A stretch of DNA of 64,000 nt, taken from NCBI GenBank assembly GCA_049334165.1, contig JBEGHD010000001.1; one strand, given 5' to 3'. How positions within the stretch are numbered: position 1 is the first letter of the stretch; each line of letters opens with the position of its first letter. Below are positions 34,527 through 41,906 of this stretch, in pieces. Both the position numbers and the translations under genes were made by a program. Under the pieces are notes generated by a model, which worked only from the letters and a program-made list of their open reading frames with translations, did no database searches and was not told the origin of the DNA. This DNA is from JBEGHD01 sp049334165. Its GTDB lineage: Bacteria; Bacteroidota; Bacteroidia; Flavobacteriales_D; Sanyastnellaceae.

Positions 34527-34969
34527 TCCTGGTTTTTCATCTTTTCGTTGTGAGACAAGTTGGTCATAGCGGTGTCCACAATAAAGTTTTTATTCAAAAG
34601 TTTGCGCCCCAATAATACGGGGAAATTCATGTCGCCACGGTTGGTGAGTGTTAAGTCAATTTCAAAAGTTTTTCCGAAAAGTACGATCTCTGTGGTGATT
34701 ACGTAGCGTTCTTCTTGCAGACCGTTAGAGCTGCGCACTTTTTTGATCCTGAAAGACTCACTCTCAATTGGCTTGTTGTGATACTGCTCGTGGGACGGGT
34801 CGAGAAGAGAAAACTGGAGCTTACCGTCTTTTTCTACAATGTGGTGGCAATGCAGGCTCGAAGTAAAAGCTCCTGAATCAATTTTCACATCCAGATCCCT
34901 GAGTCCTAAAAGTGGAAAATCGGCCTTGTCTATCCGGCCGATAGTTTTCTTTGCTGGTTTATTGGACAT
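34523..34969 (-). CDS. Retropepsin-like aspartic protease (RimK-associated, COG4067)
   Basis: A 148-residue protein. After GRIDKADFPLLGLRDLDV comes the active-site motif KIDSGAFTSSLHC (D-S-G, retropepsin type), then FLLDPSH-like, ESFRIKKVRSSNG, and DMNFPVLLGRKLLN, the flap and C-terminal motifs of the ATP-dependent zinc protease/RimB family. These small proteins are probably single-lobe proteases acting as dimers and are usually next to rimK. I prefer the ATG at 34969 (MSNKPAKKTIG) because a promoter box at 35033-35040 would place transcription start downstream of the alternative start at 35035. Confidence 0.88.
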   Translation of the reverse strand: MSNKPAKKTIGRIDKADFPLLGLRDLDVKIDSGAFTSSLHCHHIVEKDGKLQFSLLDPSHEQYHNKPIESESFRIKKVRSSNGLQEERYVITTEIVLFGKTFEIDLTLTNRGDMNFPVLLGRKLLNKNFIVDTAMTNLSHNEKMKNQE

Positions 34970-35032
34970 ATTCAAGTTTAAAACAAAATCACCACCTGCC
35001 AAAGTGAATTGGCTGTCGGTGGTGACAATTGG

Positions 35033-35040
35033 CAAATGTA
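35033..35040 (-). promoter_or_regulatory. Promoter -7 box for the protease-rimK operon
   Basis: On the minus strand this is TACATTTG, a perfect TAnnTTTG. Predicted start near 35027, leaving a leader of about 57 nt before the ATG at 34969. No good -33 element at standard spacing. Confidence 0.5.
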
Positions 35041-35071
35041 TTTCAAATGCAAGTAATTCCGACCAGAGGAA

Positions 35072-35887
35072 CTATTTGATTTTTGATGAGCTCGCTTTTA
35101 TATTTTCTACTTGCTTTTTCTGTTCTTCTACCACTTTCTGCTGCGCTTCAACCTCTTTGGTTTTGTCTTTCACTTTCTTCTGAAGGTCTTCGTTTTCTTT
35201 AGCCAGGTTTTCATTCTCCTTTTTCATTTCTTCAATCTTCTCCTGAAGTTCTTTTATTTCTTTTTCAGCATCTACTATGTCGTCTTTGTTCTTTTCAATT
35301 TGCTTCTTGTTGTCTTCGATGTCGTCAGTCATCTTTTCTTTGTCCTTCACAATTCCGCTGAGCGCCTTGCTGGCATCTTTCAACTTATCTTCCTGGTTGT
35401 CGATCACTTCATCGAAATAATCCTTGTAAAATTTCACCGCGAAGTTTCTGATGAACTTGTCGAGATTCGATGAAATATCTGGATGGTCTTTGTGGCTGAC
35501 GTACTGCTCACCAGATTTCACCCAAACCTGAAGTTGAGCTCCTTCTTTCGCCATCACTACATCACTGTACAGTGAAATCGGACCTGAGCTGATTTCTGCA
35601 AACATGAAATTTTCAACCGAGTAAAGCCCTTTTGACTTTTTCAGCTTCTGATCCATTTCATCCTTGCAGTAGTCTCTCCATGCATCCATCACTGCATCTG
35701 CATCGGCCACGAAGGACACCGTGTGAGCTGCACCACGATCCCCCATAATTTTTTGATCCATTTCTGTCACAGAAATGTTGGGAGTTTCCTGCAGTTTTGT
35801 TGCAATTTCATCTTGCTTTTGAGCGAAAGATGTAAAACAAACAGTTAGAAAGAAAATAACTGCCAGGGAGCGTTTTTGATAGGTCAT
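35072..35887 (-). CDS. Exported protein with long coiled coil
   Basis: A 271-residue protein. The signal peptide ends at about residue 22 (FTSFAQ). Residues 25-150 form a globular part (TEMDQKIMGDRGAAHTV, VENFMFAEISSGPISLY) with no recognised family; residues 165-260 are a very regular coiled coil rich in Glu, Lys and Asp (DDIVDAEKEIKELQEKIEE, EVEAQQKVVEEQKKQVE). I chose the ATG at 35887 (MTYQKRSLAVIFF), since the longer frame lacks a signal at its N-terminus. It is probably periplasmic. Its upstream region holds a promoter and a terminator-like hairpin before the gene, so expression may be attenuated. Confidence 0.8.
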   Translation of the reverse strand: MTYQKRSLAVIFFLTVCFTSFAQKQDEIATKLQETPNISVTEMDQKIMGDRGAAHTVSFVADADAVMDAWRDYCKDEMDQKLKKSKGLYSVENFMFAEISSGPISLYSDVVMAKEGAQLQVWVKSGEQYVSHKDHPDISSNLDKFIRNFAVKFYKDYFDEVIDNQEDKLKDASKALSGIVKDKEKMTDDIEDNKKQIEKNKDDIVDAEKEIKELQEKIEEMKKENENLAKENEDLQKKVKDKTKEVEAQQKVVEEQKKQVENIKASSSKIK

Positions 35888-35963
35888 AGAATTTATTCTT
35901 TTGAAGTTTAAGTTTAAAAGTAATAATTCGAGGCAATTGTTGACCTGGTCAAAAGCATTCAAG

Positions 35964-35994
35964 AAAAAACCCCTCCGAAAACTTTCCGAAGGGG
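35964..35994 (-). terminator. Terminator-like hairpin upstream of the coiled-coil gene
   Basis: On the minus strand CCCCTTCGGAAA pairs with TTTTCGGAGGGG (one central base unpaired in theory, in practice a small loop) followed by TTTTTT. It lies 77 bp upstream of the ATG at 35887 and about 70 to 100 bp downstream of the promoter at 36068-36099. No minus-strand gene ends here, so it must terminate a leader or a separate short RNA. Confidence 0.75.
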
Positions 35995-36062
35995 CTTAAT
36001 CACTAATCACCTTAACCAAAATCTGAGTATGCTGTATTGTGCTAACTCCTTGTTCGAATGAA
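35964..36062 (-). ncRNA. Candidate small RNA (about 100 nt) divergent from oxyR
   Basis: Defined by a strong predicted promoter (36068-36099) whose start falls near 36062, and by the intrinsic terminator ending at 35964. The region has no ATG-initiated reading frame. In Escherichia coli the OxyR-induced regulatory RNA OxyS (109 nt) is transcribed divergently from oxyR; the layout here is the same, though no sequence similarity is implied. The alternative is an attenuated leader of the downstream coiled-coil gene. Confidence 0.45.
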
Positions 36063-36067
36063 CAGTA

Positions 36068-36099
36068 CAAATGTATGGCAACCACACCGATCAATCAAA
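36068..36099 (-). promoter_or_regulatory. Minus-strand promoter divergent from oxyR
   Basis: On the minus strand: TTTG (36099-36096), a 20-bp spacer, then TACATTTG (36075-36068). Both elements and the spacing match the Bacteroidota consensus exactly; it is the best promoter match I found in the window. Confidence 0.75.
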
Positions 36100-36110
36100 T
36101 CAATAAATTA

Positions 36111-36118
36111 TATCTTTG
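36111..36118 (+). promoter_or_regulatory. oxyR promoter -7 box
   Basis: TATCTTTG is a perfect TAnnTTTG box. Predicted start near 36124, about 15 nt before the ATG at 36139. A -33 TTTG at the standard distance is missing. The start site falls inside the operator at 36120-36134. Confidence 0.65.
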
Positions 36119-36119
36119 T

Positions 36120-36134
36120 ATAGATAAAAGCTAT
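36120..36134 (+). promoter_or_regulatory. OxyR-type half operator
   Basis: ATAGATAAAAGCTAT fits the E. coli OxyR half-site consensus ATAGntnnnanCTAT at every defined position. It lies between the -7 box and the oxyR start codon, a position suited to autorepression. A second half-site at the expected 7-bp spacing is only weakly matched upstream and absent downstream. Confidence 0.65.
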
Positions 36135-36138
36135 TTTA

Positions 36139-37065
36139 ATGACGCTACAACAACTGGAGTACATCGTCAATTTGGACAATGAACGGCATTTTGTCAGGGC
36201 AGCTGAGCGGTGCTTCGTCACCCAGCCAACCTTGACAATGGGGATCAAAAAGCTGGAAGAGGAACTCGGAACGATTCTTTTCGACCGAAAGAAACATCCC
36301 GTGGAACCAACAAAGTCTGGAGCAAGAGTCATTGAAAAATCGAGACAAATTCTACGAGAGGCTAACCAACTCAGGCAACTTGTGAAAGGAGAGAAGGAAA
36401 GCCTCGAAGGTACGTTTCGCGTTGGGGTGATTCCCACTTTGGCGCCTTATCTCATGCCTCTCTTTCTAGGGGAGTTCATCCAAAAGAATCCGAACACAAA
36501 TTTGATCATCGAGGAAATTCAAAGCCATCAGATTATTGAAATGCTTAAGAACGACACGCTCGATGTTGGCCTTCTGGTGACTCCACTCGAAGAACAACAA
36601 CTTCGAGAAATCCCACTTTTCGAAGAGCCATTTCTGGTTTATAGTTCAGAAAAGCATCCGCTTTACAAGAAGTCAGAGATCGAAACCAGCGACATCACCG
36701 AAGATGGAATGTGGCTGCTCAATCAGGGTCACTGTTTTAGGAATCAGGCGTTGAATATTTGCGGTATTGAAAGCCGCAGTCAGAATGTATTTACTTACGA
36801 AAGTGGATCAATTGAAACTCTCAAAAGAATGGTTGACAAAAACTTTGGCTACACGCTGGTTCCCGAGCTTTCTGTAATCGATGAGGAAGACAATCCCAGA
36901 GTGAAAAGATTCACAAAACCCGAGCCGGTGCGCGAGGTGAGTCTGGTAGTGCACAATAGCTTTTCCAGAGAGGGGTTAATAGACAAACTAAAAAAAGCAA
37001 TACTTGAGAAAGTTCCTGAGAACATTCAAAAGGCGGAGCCTCACATTAGGGTAGAGTGGCGTTAA
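36139..37065 (+). CDS. oxyR: Hydrogen peroxide-sensing LysR-family regulator OxyR
   Basis: A 308-residue LysR-type regulator. The winged HTH at residues 1-60 reads LQQLEYIVNLDNERHF and FVTQPTLTMGIKKLEEELG. The effector domain contains GVIPTLAPYLMPLFLGEF and the redox pair in NQGHCFRNQALNIC: Cys199 and Cys208, the same numbering and spacing as E. coli OxyR, forming the peroxide-sensing disulfide. It should activate catalase, Dps and peroxiredoxin genes after oxidation. The promoter carries a perfect half operator, implying autoregulation. Downstream lies a heavy-metal cluster with its own promoter. No catalase or peroxidase gene is nearby. Confidence 0.96.
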   Translation: MTLQQLEYIVNLDNERHFVRAAERCFVTQPTLTMGIKKLEEELGTILFDRKKHPVEPTKSGARVIEKSRQILREANQLRQLVKGEKESLEGTFRVGVIPTLAPYLMPLFLGEFIQKNPNTNLIIEEIQSHQIIEMLKNDTLDVGLLVTPLEEQQLREIPLFEEPFLVYSSEKHPLYKKSEIETSDITEDGMWLLNQGHCFRNQALNICGIESRSQNVFTYESGSIETLKRMVDKNFGYTLVPELSVIDEEDNPRVKRFTKPEPVREVSLVVHNSFSREGLIDKLKKAILEKVPENIQKAEPHIRVEWR

Positions 37066-37100
37066 AATTGCATAATGGCAACCCTCGTTTTGATGTGACT

Positions 37101-37131
37101 TTTTTGTTGGGTCATGAAAATCGTATCTTTG
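37101..37131 (+). promoter_or_regulatory. Promoter of the heavy-metal cluster
   Basis: TTTTTG (37101-37106) and TATCTTTG (37124-37131) separated by 17 bp match the Bacteroidota consensus. Predicted start is 37137 plus or minus 2, coinciding with a GTG codon, so the transcript may be leaderless. Confidence 0.7.
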
Positions 37132-37136
37132 TAACA

Positions 37137-37523
37137 GTGAGAAAAGTAATCTCTATATCATTTGCAGCGCTTTACACGCTACTGGCCATGGGCATTCAGT
37201 TGCACATGCACTTTTGCCACGATGAGCTGAGGAACGTCAGTTTCTTTCAGCAAGTTGATTCATGCTGCGCGAGTGAATCATCTGAGAGCTGCGAACTGGA
37301 AAGCAAGTGCTGTGAGTTTGCTCAAGTTGAATTTGCACTTGAAGATGAGCATCAACCTGCTTTCAAATTCAATGTTGATCAATTTTTCTTTTTAGACTAC
37401 CAGACTTTTTTCGCTCTAGTACAGGAAGTCAATCCCTTAGATTTTTCAATCCAACATGAACAGCTGCGAGGGCCTCCCGAGCGGCTCTATCTATTAAACT
37501 GCGCGTTTACTTTTTATGGATAA
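37137..37523 (+). CDS. HYC_CC_PP-type metal-linked protein
   Basis: A 128-residue protein that fits the Bacteroidota HYC_CC_PP family: the N-terminal signal or membrane helix KVISISFAALYTLLAMGIQ is followed by the H-Y/F-C motif (MHFCHDEL), a cysteine cluster (VDSCCASESSESC, ESKCCEF) and the PP motif (LRGPPERLYL). These proteins are usually encoded just upstream of TonB-dependent metal receptors, as here, and may handle copper or another soft metal. The frame is open upstream to 37056, but I chose the GTG at 37137 because the promoter would start transcription there and the sequence VRKVISISFAALY is the typical beginning. An HMA-domain protein gene follows after 80 bp. Confidence 0.8.
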   Translation: MRKVISISFAALYTLLAMGIQLHMHFCHDELRNVSFFQQVDSCCASESSESCELESKCCEFAQVEFALEDEHQPAFKFNVDQFFFLDYQTFFALVQEVNPLDFSIQHEQLRGPPERLYLLNCAFTFYG

Positions 37524-37602
37524 TGGAGTTTTGCAAACTCTTTAAAGTGTTGATCAAACAATCGACCTGAATTAATTTTCAATCCATAAAATCAAAAACG
37601 CA

Positions 37603-37956
37603 ATGAAATCTTTCAAAACATATTTTTCTCTTTTCGCATTTACACTTCTTTTTTCAATGGCTGTAAATGCTCAAAGTAACGACCCTATCACGCTCAAATT
37701 TGAAGTGAGTGGAATCTGTGAGATGTGCAAGGAGCGCATTGAAGAAGCACTAGACACGAAGGGAATTCGCTACGCTAACTGGACAGTTGAGACTAGCGAA
37801 CTTGAGGTCGTGTACAAGCCCAACAAAATCACTGAAGAAGAAATTCACCAGCGAATTGCAGATGCCGGTCACGACACAGAAAAAGTGAAGGCGTCTGACA
37901 AGGCCTATGACAGCATCCACCACTGCTGCAAGTATCGCGAAGACTCCAAACACTGA
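37603..37956 (+). CDS. Exported heavy-metal-associated (HMA) domain protein
   Basis: A 117-residue protein. Signal peptide to NAQS (about residue 24), then an HMA fold with the metal motif GICEMCKERIEEAL (Cys39-x-x-Cys42) and VVYKPNKITEEEIHQRIADAGHDTE, the classic ferredoxin-like pattern of copper chaperones. A C-terminal HHCCKY adds possible ligands. It would bind Cu(I), Zn(II) or a similar ion in the periplasm. It is followed after 4 bp by the TonB receptor gene and probably passes metal to or from it. Confidence 0.9.
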   Translation: MKSFKTYFSLFAFTLLFSMAVNAQSNDPITLKFEVSGICEMCKERIEEALDTKGIRYANWTVETSELEVVYKPNKITEEEIHQRIADAGHDTEKVKASDKAYDSIHHCCKYREDSKH

Positions 37957-37960
37957 GTTG

Positions 37961-40210
37961 ATGAGTTCTAGAATTTTATTGGCGCTGATTGGGATACTGA
38001 TCGGCACACAACTCATTGCTCAGTCTGGAGATGAAGTGCGCGGTGTGGTGAAAGGCGTGAGTCCTGACGGTAAAACCGAGCGCCTTGCCGGGGCACACGT
38101 CATCTGGATGAAAACGAGCGAAGGAACAGCTACGAAAATCGATGGTACCTTTTCGATGCCCCTTTCTGAAAAGACCGACACGCTGGTGATCCGATTTATC
38201 GGTTACCAGTCGGATACGGTGAAGTACACCGGAAATCCCGTGAAGGTGACGCTGCAAAGCGGTGAAATGATCGAAGAGGCGTTGGTCGTATACGAACGAG
38301 AAGCCACGGAACTTTCCCTTATCGATCCGCTCAACACGCAGACGATGAATCGCAAGGAACTGCAAAAGGCGGCTTGCTGCAATCTTTCCGAGAGTTTCGA
38401 AACCAACGCCTCCGTGGATGCGTCTTTTACCGATGCAGTTACCGGAACACGTCAAATCGAAATGCTTGGCCTGGACGGGAAGTACACGCAAATTATGCAG
38501 GATGTAATCCCATCGGTGAGAGGACTGCAGTCGATTTACGGTTTGACCTACATTCCCGGAGATTGGATTGAAAGCATCCAGGTTTCCAAAGGTATGGGCT
38601 CGGTTGTAAATGGCTACGAGAGCATTACAGGACAAATTAATGCCAACACAAAGAACCCGAACTCCGAAGAAAAACTTCACCTAAATTTCTATGGTAACCA
38701 AGGTGGCAGAATGGAGGCGAATGCAAACGTGAAGGCAGATGTTGGGAAAAACTGGAAAACGATTGTTCTGGCACATGGGTTTATGAATCGAACCCGGAGA
38801 GACATGAATGACGATGGTTTTTTGGACAACCCACTTGGAGAAAGTGCCTTGTTTCGCAATGAATGGCGCTTTCAAAGTGAAAGCGGCTGGAGAGGAAAAT
38901 ACCAGCTCAACTATCTGAATACTGAGTCTCGTGCCGGTCAGTTCAACTTTGACCCAGAGGATGAGGTGAATCGTATGCTTTATGGAGTTGTGAGAAACAC
39001 CGAGCGGATACAGGGTTTTGCGAAGACGGGTTACGTGTTTGACGGACAACCCTGGAAAAGTTTCGGGTCACAGATCTCCGGGACGTTCTACGACAACACT
39101 TCGACATTCGGGAATCGCCAGTATGCCGGAAAGCAAGAGAGTTTCCGAATTAATTTGCTCTACAGCTCTATGATCGGAAACACCAACCATAAGTTTACGA
39201 CTGGCTTGAGCTATCAGCAAGACGGCATTGAGGAAAATCTGGATTCGCTCAACTTCGATAGAGTTGAACAAACTCCGGGAGCCTATTTCGAATACACCTG
39301 GAATAACACGGAACTATTCACTTTGGTAGCGGGGCTCAGAGCCGACCACAATAATTTTTATGGTTTAATGATCAGTCCGAGACTACATTTCCGCTACAGC
39401 TTTTCTGAAAACACTTCTGCAAAGCTCGCTGCTGGCCGCGGTTGGAGAACGAGCAACGTGATCATGGAAAACGTAGGTCTACTGGCTTCGAGCAGAAAAC
39501 TGTATTTCGAAGGTGATGAAGCTGGAAACCCTTATGGGATGAAAGCCGAGGAAGCCTGGAACTACGGAGTAAACCTCACTCACAAGTTCAGACTTTTTTA
39601 TCGCGAAGGATCAGTCACGCTGGATTATTACCGAACAGAATTTGAGAATCAAGTAGTGACAGATCTTGACGAAAGTGCCGGAGAGGTTTATTTCTACAAC
39701 CTTGAAAACGCGTCTTACTCGAACAGTGCCCAGGTAGAAATGAACTACAGTCCCTTTAGAAGGGTGTCCTTGAGGATGGCTTATCGCTGGATTGATGTGA
39801 GAACGAAATACCGCTCAGGATGGAAAGAGAAGCCACTCATTTCAGAACACCGCGCCCTGGCGAATGTGAGCTACGAAACCAAAGAAAGGGAAGACGGAAA
39901 GCAGTGGCGATTCGACATTACGGGGACGTTTAACGGTCAAATGCGACTTCCGAAAACTTCGGACAATCCAGCAGAATATCAACTTGCCGAAGAAAGCGAG
40001 CAGTTCTACATCGTTAATGCACAGGTTACGAGAGCGTTTGGAAAGTCCTTCGAAGTCTATCTTGGAGGAGAAAATCTGCTGAATTTCCAGCAAGAGAACC
40101 CCATCATTGCCAATCGCGACCCGTTTGGAGAAGATTTCGATGCGAGCCTGGTCTACGGACCAATTTTCGGAAGAATGTTTTACGGAGGATTGAGGTACAC
40201 GATCAAGTAA
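37961..40210 (+). CDS. TonB-dependent outer-membrane receptor, probably metal-related
   Basis: A 749-residue receptor. Signal peptide LLALIGILIGTQLIAQ, a carboxypeptidase-regulatory-like domain (about 22-105: LAGAHVIWMKTSEGTATK, VIRFIGYQSDTV), then a plug domain with the double-Cys KAACCNLSESFETNASVD and VKGSVVNGYESITGQI-like motif (here GMGSVVNGYESITGQI), and a long barrel ending GRMFYGGLRYTIK. I chose the ATG at 37961, 4 bp after the HMA stop, for the signal peptide. The CC in the plug and the partners upstream suggest copper or another soft metal; the exact substrate is not readable. A perfect palindrome follows. Confidence 0.93.
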   Translation: MSSRILLALIGILIGTQLIAQSGDEVRGVVKGVSPDGKTERLAGAHVIWMKTSEGTATKIDGTFSMPLSEKTDTLVIRFIGYQSDTVKYTGNPVKVTLQSGEMIEEALVVYEREATELSLIDPLNTQTMNRKELQKAACCNLSESFETNASVDASFTDAVTGTRQIEMLGLDGKYTQIMQDVIPSVRGLQSIYGLTYIPGDWIESIQVSKGMGSVVNGYESITGQINANTKNPNSEEKLHLNFYGNQGGRMEANANVKADVGKNWKTIVLAHGFMNRTRRDMNDDGFLDNPLGESALFRNEWRFQSESGWRGKYQLNYLNTESRAGQFNFDPEDEVNRMLYGVVRNTERIQGFAKTGYVFDGQPWKSFGSQISGTFYDNTSTFGNRQYAGKQESFRINLLYSSMIGNTNHKFTTGLSYQQDGIEENLDSLNFDRVEQTPGAYFEYTWNNTELFTLVAGLRADHNNFYGLMISPRLHFRYSFSENTSAKLAAGRGWRTSNVIMENVGLLASSRKLYFEGDEAGNPYGMKAEEAWNYGVNLTHKFRLFYREGSVTLDYYRTEFENQVVTDLDESAGEVYFYNLENASYSNSAQVEMNYSPFRRVSLRMAYRWIDVRTKYRSGWKEKPLISEHRALANVSYETKEREDGKQWRFDITGTFNGQMRLPKTSDNPAEYQLAEESEQFYIVNAQVTRAFGKSFEVYLGGENLLNFQQENPIIANRDPFGEDFDASLVYGPIFGRMFYGGLRYTIK

Positions 40211-40224
40211 TGCCTAAAAAATAG

Positions 40225-40258
40225 CAGGACCATTTACGAAGCTTCGTAAATGGTCCTG
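40225..40258. terminator. Perfect 34-bp palindrome between convergent genes
   Basis: The first 17 bases (CAGGACCATTTACGAAG) are the exact complement of the last 17 with no spacer, centred on an AAGCTT. It lies 15 bp after the TonB receptor stop and 21 bp before the Nfu stop on the other strand. As RNA it gives a very stable hairpin for both transcripts. A short T-run follows on the plus side only. Confidence 0.75.
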
Positions 40259-40278
40259 TTCTAATTTAGAATATCTTT

Positions 40279-40938
40279 TTAAACCTCCTCAGCCACAACC
40301 GATTCCACTACATCCATTTTGGATTTTAGCAATTGCTCGATTCCGCCTTTTAGTGTGCTCAGACTCGAAGGGCAGCCGCTGCATGCTCCGCGAAGTTGAA
40401 CGTAAACTTTGCCGTCTTTAAATGCTTTGAAATCGATGGCTCCTCCGTCTTGCTCCACAGCCGGGCGCACGTAGTCGTTGAGCATCGTTCGGATTTCCTC
40501 ATCGTACTCGGTAGGTTCAATTGGTCCTTCAATCTTTTCGGAAGGAGCCGATTGAGCGGACTTTTCCACGTTTGAACTTTCACGTGAGTACTTTTCACTT
40601 TTTGGATCGAGCTCCTCGGGCACATTTTGCACGGCAGTTTCGTGTTCCATCAGCCACTCGCGCATGTATTCGCGCATCTGCATGATGATCAAATCCCAGT
40701 CGAGCGAGTCGTCCTTCATCACGGTTACGAAATTTCCGGAGATGAAAATCCCCTTAACAAACGGGAAGTTGAATAGCTCCTCTGCAAGTGAGGAAGAGCC
40801 CATTGCTTCTTTTTTGCTGAGGTACTCCACCTGTTTACCGCCTTCGATCAGCACCCGGTTGGTAACGAATTTCATCGTTGATGGATTGGGCGTCATTTCT
40901 GCGTAAACCTCAGTAGGAATTTTTGTTGCTTCGCTCAT
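40279..40938 (-). CDS. NifU/Nfu-type iron-sulfur scaffold protein
   Basis: A 219-residue Nfu protein. The N-terminal Nfu_N domain is seen as PNPSTMKFVTNRVLIEG and VKGIFISGNFVTVMKD. The C-terminal NifU domain has LNDYVRPAVEQDGGAIDF and GACSGCPSSLSTLKGG with the CxxC that holds a [4Fe-4S] cluster for delivery. A charged linker (SEKYSRESSNVEKS) joins the two. The frame extends upstream to 40998, but the ATG at 40938 fits the family start (MSEATKIPTEVYAEM). A -7 promoter box lies at 40959-40966. Confidence 0.93.
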   Translation of the reverse strand: MSEATKIPTEVYAEMTPNPSTMKFVTNRVLIEGGKQVEYLSKKEAMGSSSLAEELFNFPFVKGIFISGNFVTVMKDDSLDWDLIIMQMREYMREWLMEHETAVQNVPEELDPKSEKYSRESSNVEKSAQSAPSEKIEGPIEPTEYDEEIRTMLNDYVRPAVEQDGGAIDFKAFKDGKVYVQLRGACSGCPSSLSTLKGGIEQLLKSKMDVVESVVAEEV

Positions 40939-40958
40939 AATGTGCGTCTTATTTTTTG

Positions 40959-40966
40959 CAAAGTTA
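40959..40966 (-). promoter_or_regulatory. Promoter -7 box for nfu
   Basis: On the minus strand TAACTTTG matches TAnnTTTG. Predicted start about 14 nt upstream of the ATG at 40938. No -33 element recognised. Confidence 0.5.
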
Positions 40967-41032
40967 AGGAAGAAATAGAGCTGGTGATTTTCTAGCACGT
41001 TTCTTTCCTGGCAAGCATATAAGCAGACTAGT

Positions 41033-41860
41033 TTATTCTTTGGCGATGGGGTGAGAAAGCCCTTTGTAATCGGTGAGTTCCATTTTGATAGAACCTACTA
41101 GAATGCTGGCCTTGGCCAAAACGGGAACGTGGTTCTTGTCGTCTGTAATCCAAACGTTCAGGTCGTCCTGATCTTTAAAGATTCGCCCCTCCTGAATAAC
41201 CGGGACGAATTTGAGACAACGATAGTCTCCTTTTCTCAGGCTTATCGTTTCCCGCTCCAGGAATTTGATTTTCATTGGGAAAACCTCTTCGTCAACAATA
41301 GTCATGATCGTGAATACGTCTCCTTTCTTTACGTTCGAAAAATCCAACGTTCTGGCGTAGTAGAAACTAGAGAGCATGTCCTGAACGAAATCGGGAGTAG
41401 CGTAGGTTGTATCGTCCTGTGTCTTCACAGCTCTTTTGTGCGGAAAGAAGACATAGTCCTGATGGATTTCATAGCCACCTTCGTTCACATCGCGAATGAA
41501 ACGATAAGGAAAAATTCCGTCTTTGTCGATGTATGTTTCGTAGCGATCGCGCACTTTGAAAACCCAGTTGAAAGCACCGAGCGTTTTACCAGTGCCAACG
41601 ATGTTGTAGGCTTCACGGCCGCTAAAATTCCAGGGCGAATCTTTCACCTCGAGCACGGCTTCTCCAGCATCCACCCAACCGTAGTGCACCGTGTAGGTCA
41701 ATTTTTCTCCTGCTTTAAATGCCGTGTTTTCTACAGAGCGCAGCTCCTGACGCTCGAGCGTATCGAGACTCACGGGGTCAGGTCTGTAAACGACTTTGTC
41801 TTGCGCAGTCATTGTCAACTGAGTGAAAACGACTGCTAAAATGATTGCGATTCTTTTCAT
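41033..41860 (-). CDS. DUF3108 domain-containing exported protein
   Basis: A 275-residue protein with signal peptide (MKRIAIILAVVFTQLTMTAQ). The DUF3108 pattern is clear: FKAGEKLTYTVHYGWVDAGEAVLEV, FNWVFKVRDRYETYIDKD, FPYRFIRDVNEGGY, SSFYYARTLDFSNV and DDLNVWITDDKNHVPVLA, ending in KMELTDYKGL. The family has a beta-barrel-like lipid-binding fold and is suspected to act in the periplasm on lipids or lipoproteins. It is probably transcribed independently of the RidA gene 46 bp upstream. Confidence 0.9.
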   Translation of the reverse strand: MKRIAIILAVVFTQLTMTAQDKVVYRPDPVSLDTLERQELRSVENTAFKAGEKLTYTVHYGWVDAGEAVLEVKDSPWNFSGREAYNIVGTGKTLGAFNWVFKVRDRYETYIDKDGIFPYRFIRDVNEGGYEIHQDYVFFPHKRAVKTQDDTTYATPDFVQDMLSSFYYARTLDFSNVKKGDVFTIMTIVDEEVFPMKIKFLERETISLRKGDYRCLKFVPVIQEGRIFKDQDDLNVWITDDKNHVPVLAKASILVGSIKMELTDYKGLSHPIAKE

Positions 41861-41906
41861 GCAGCAGAGAAAACCAAAAAGTGTTCCAACTATCTAAACG
41901 CTGCAA

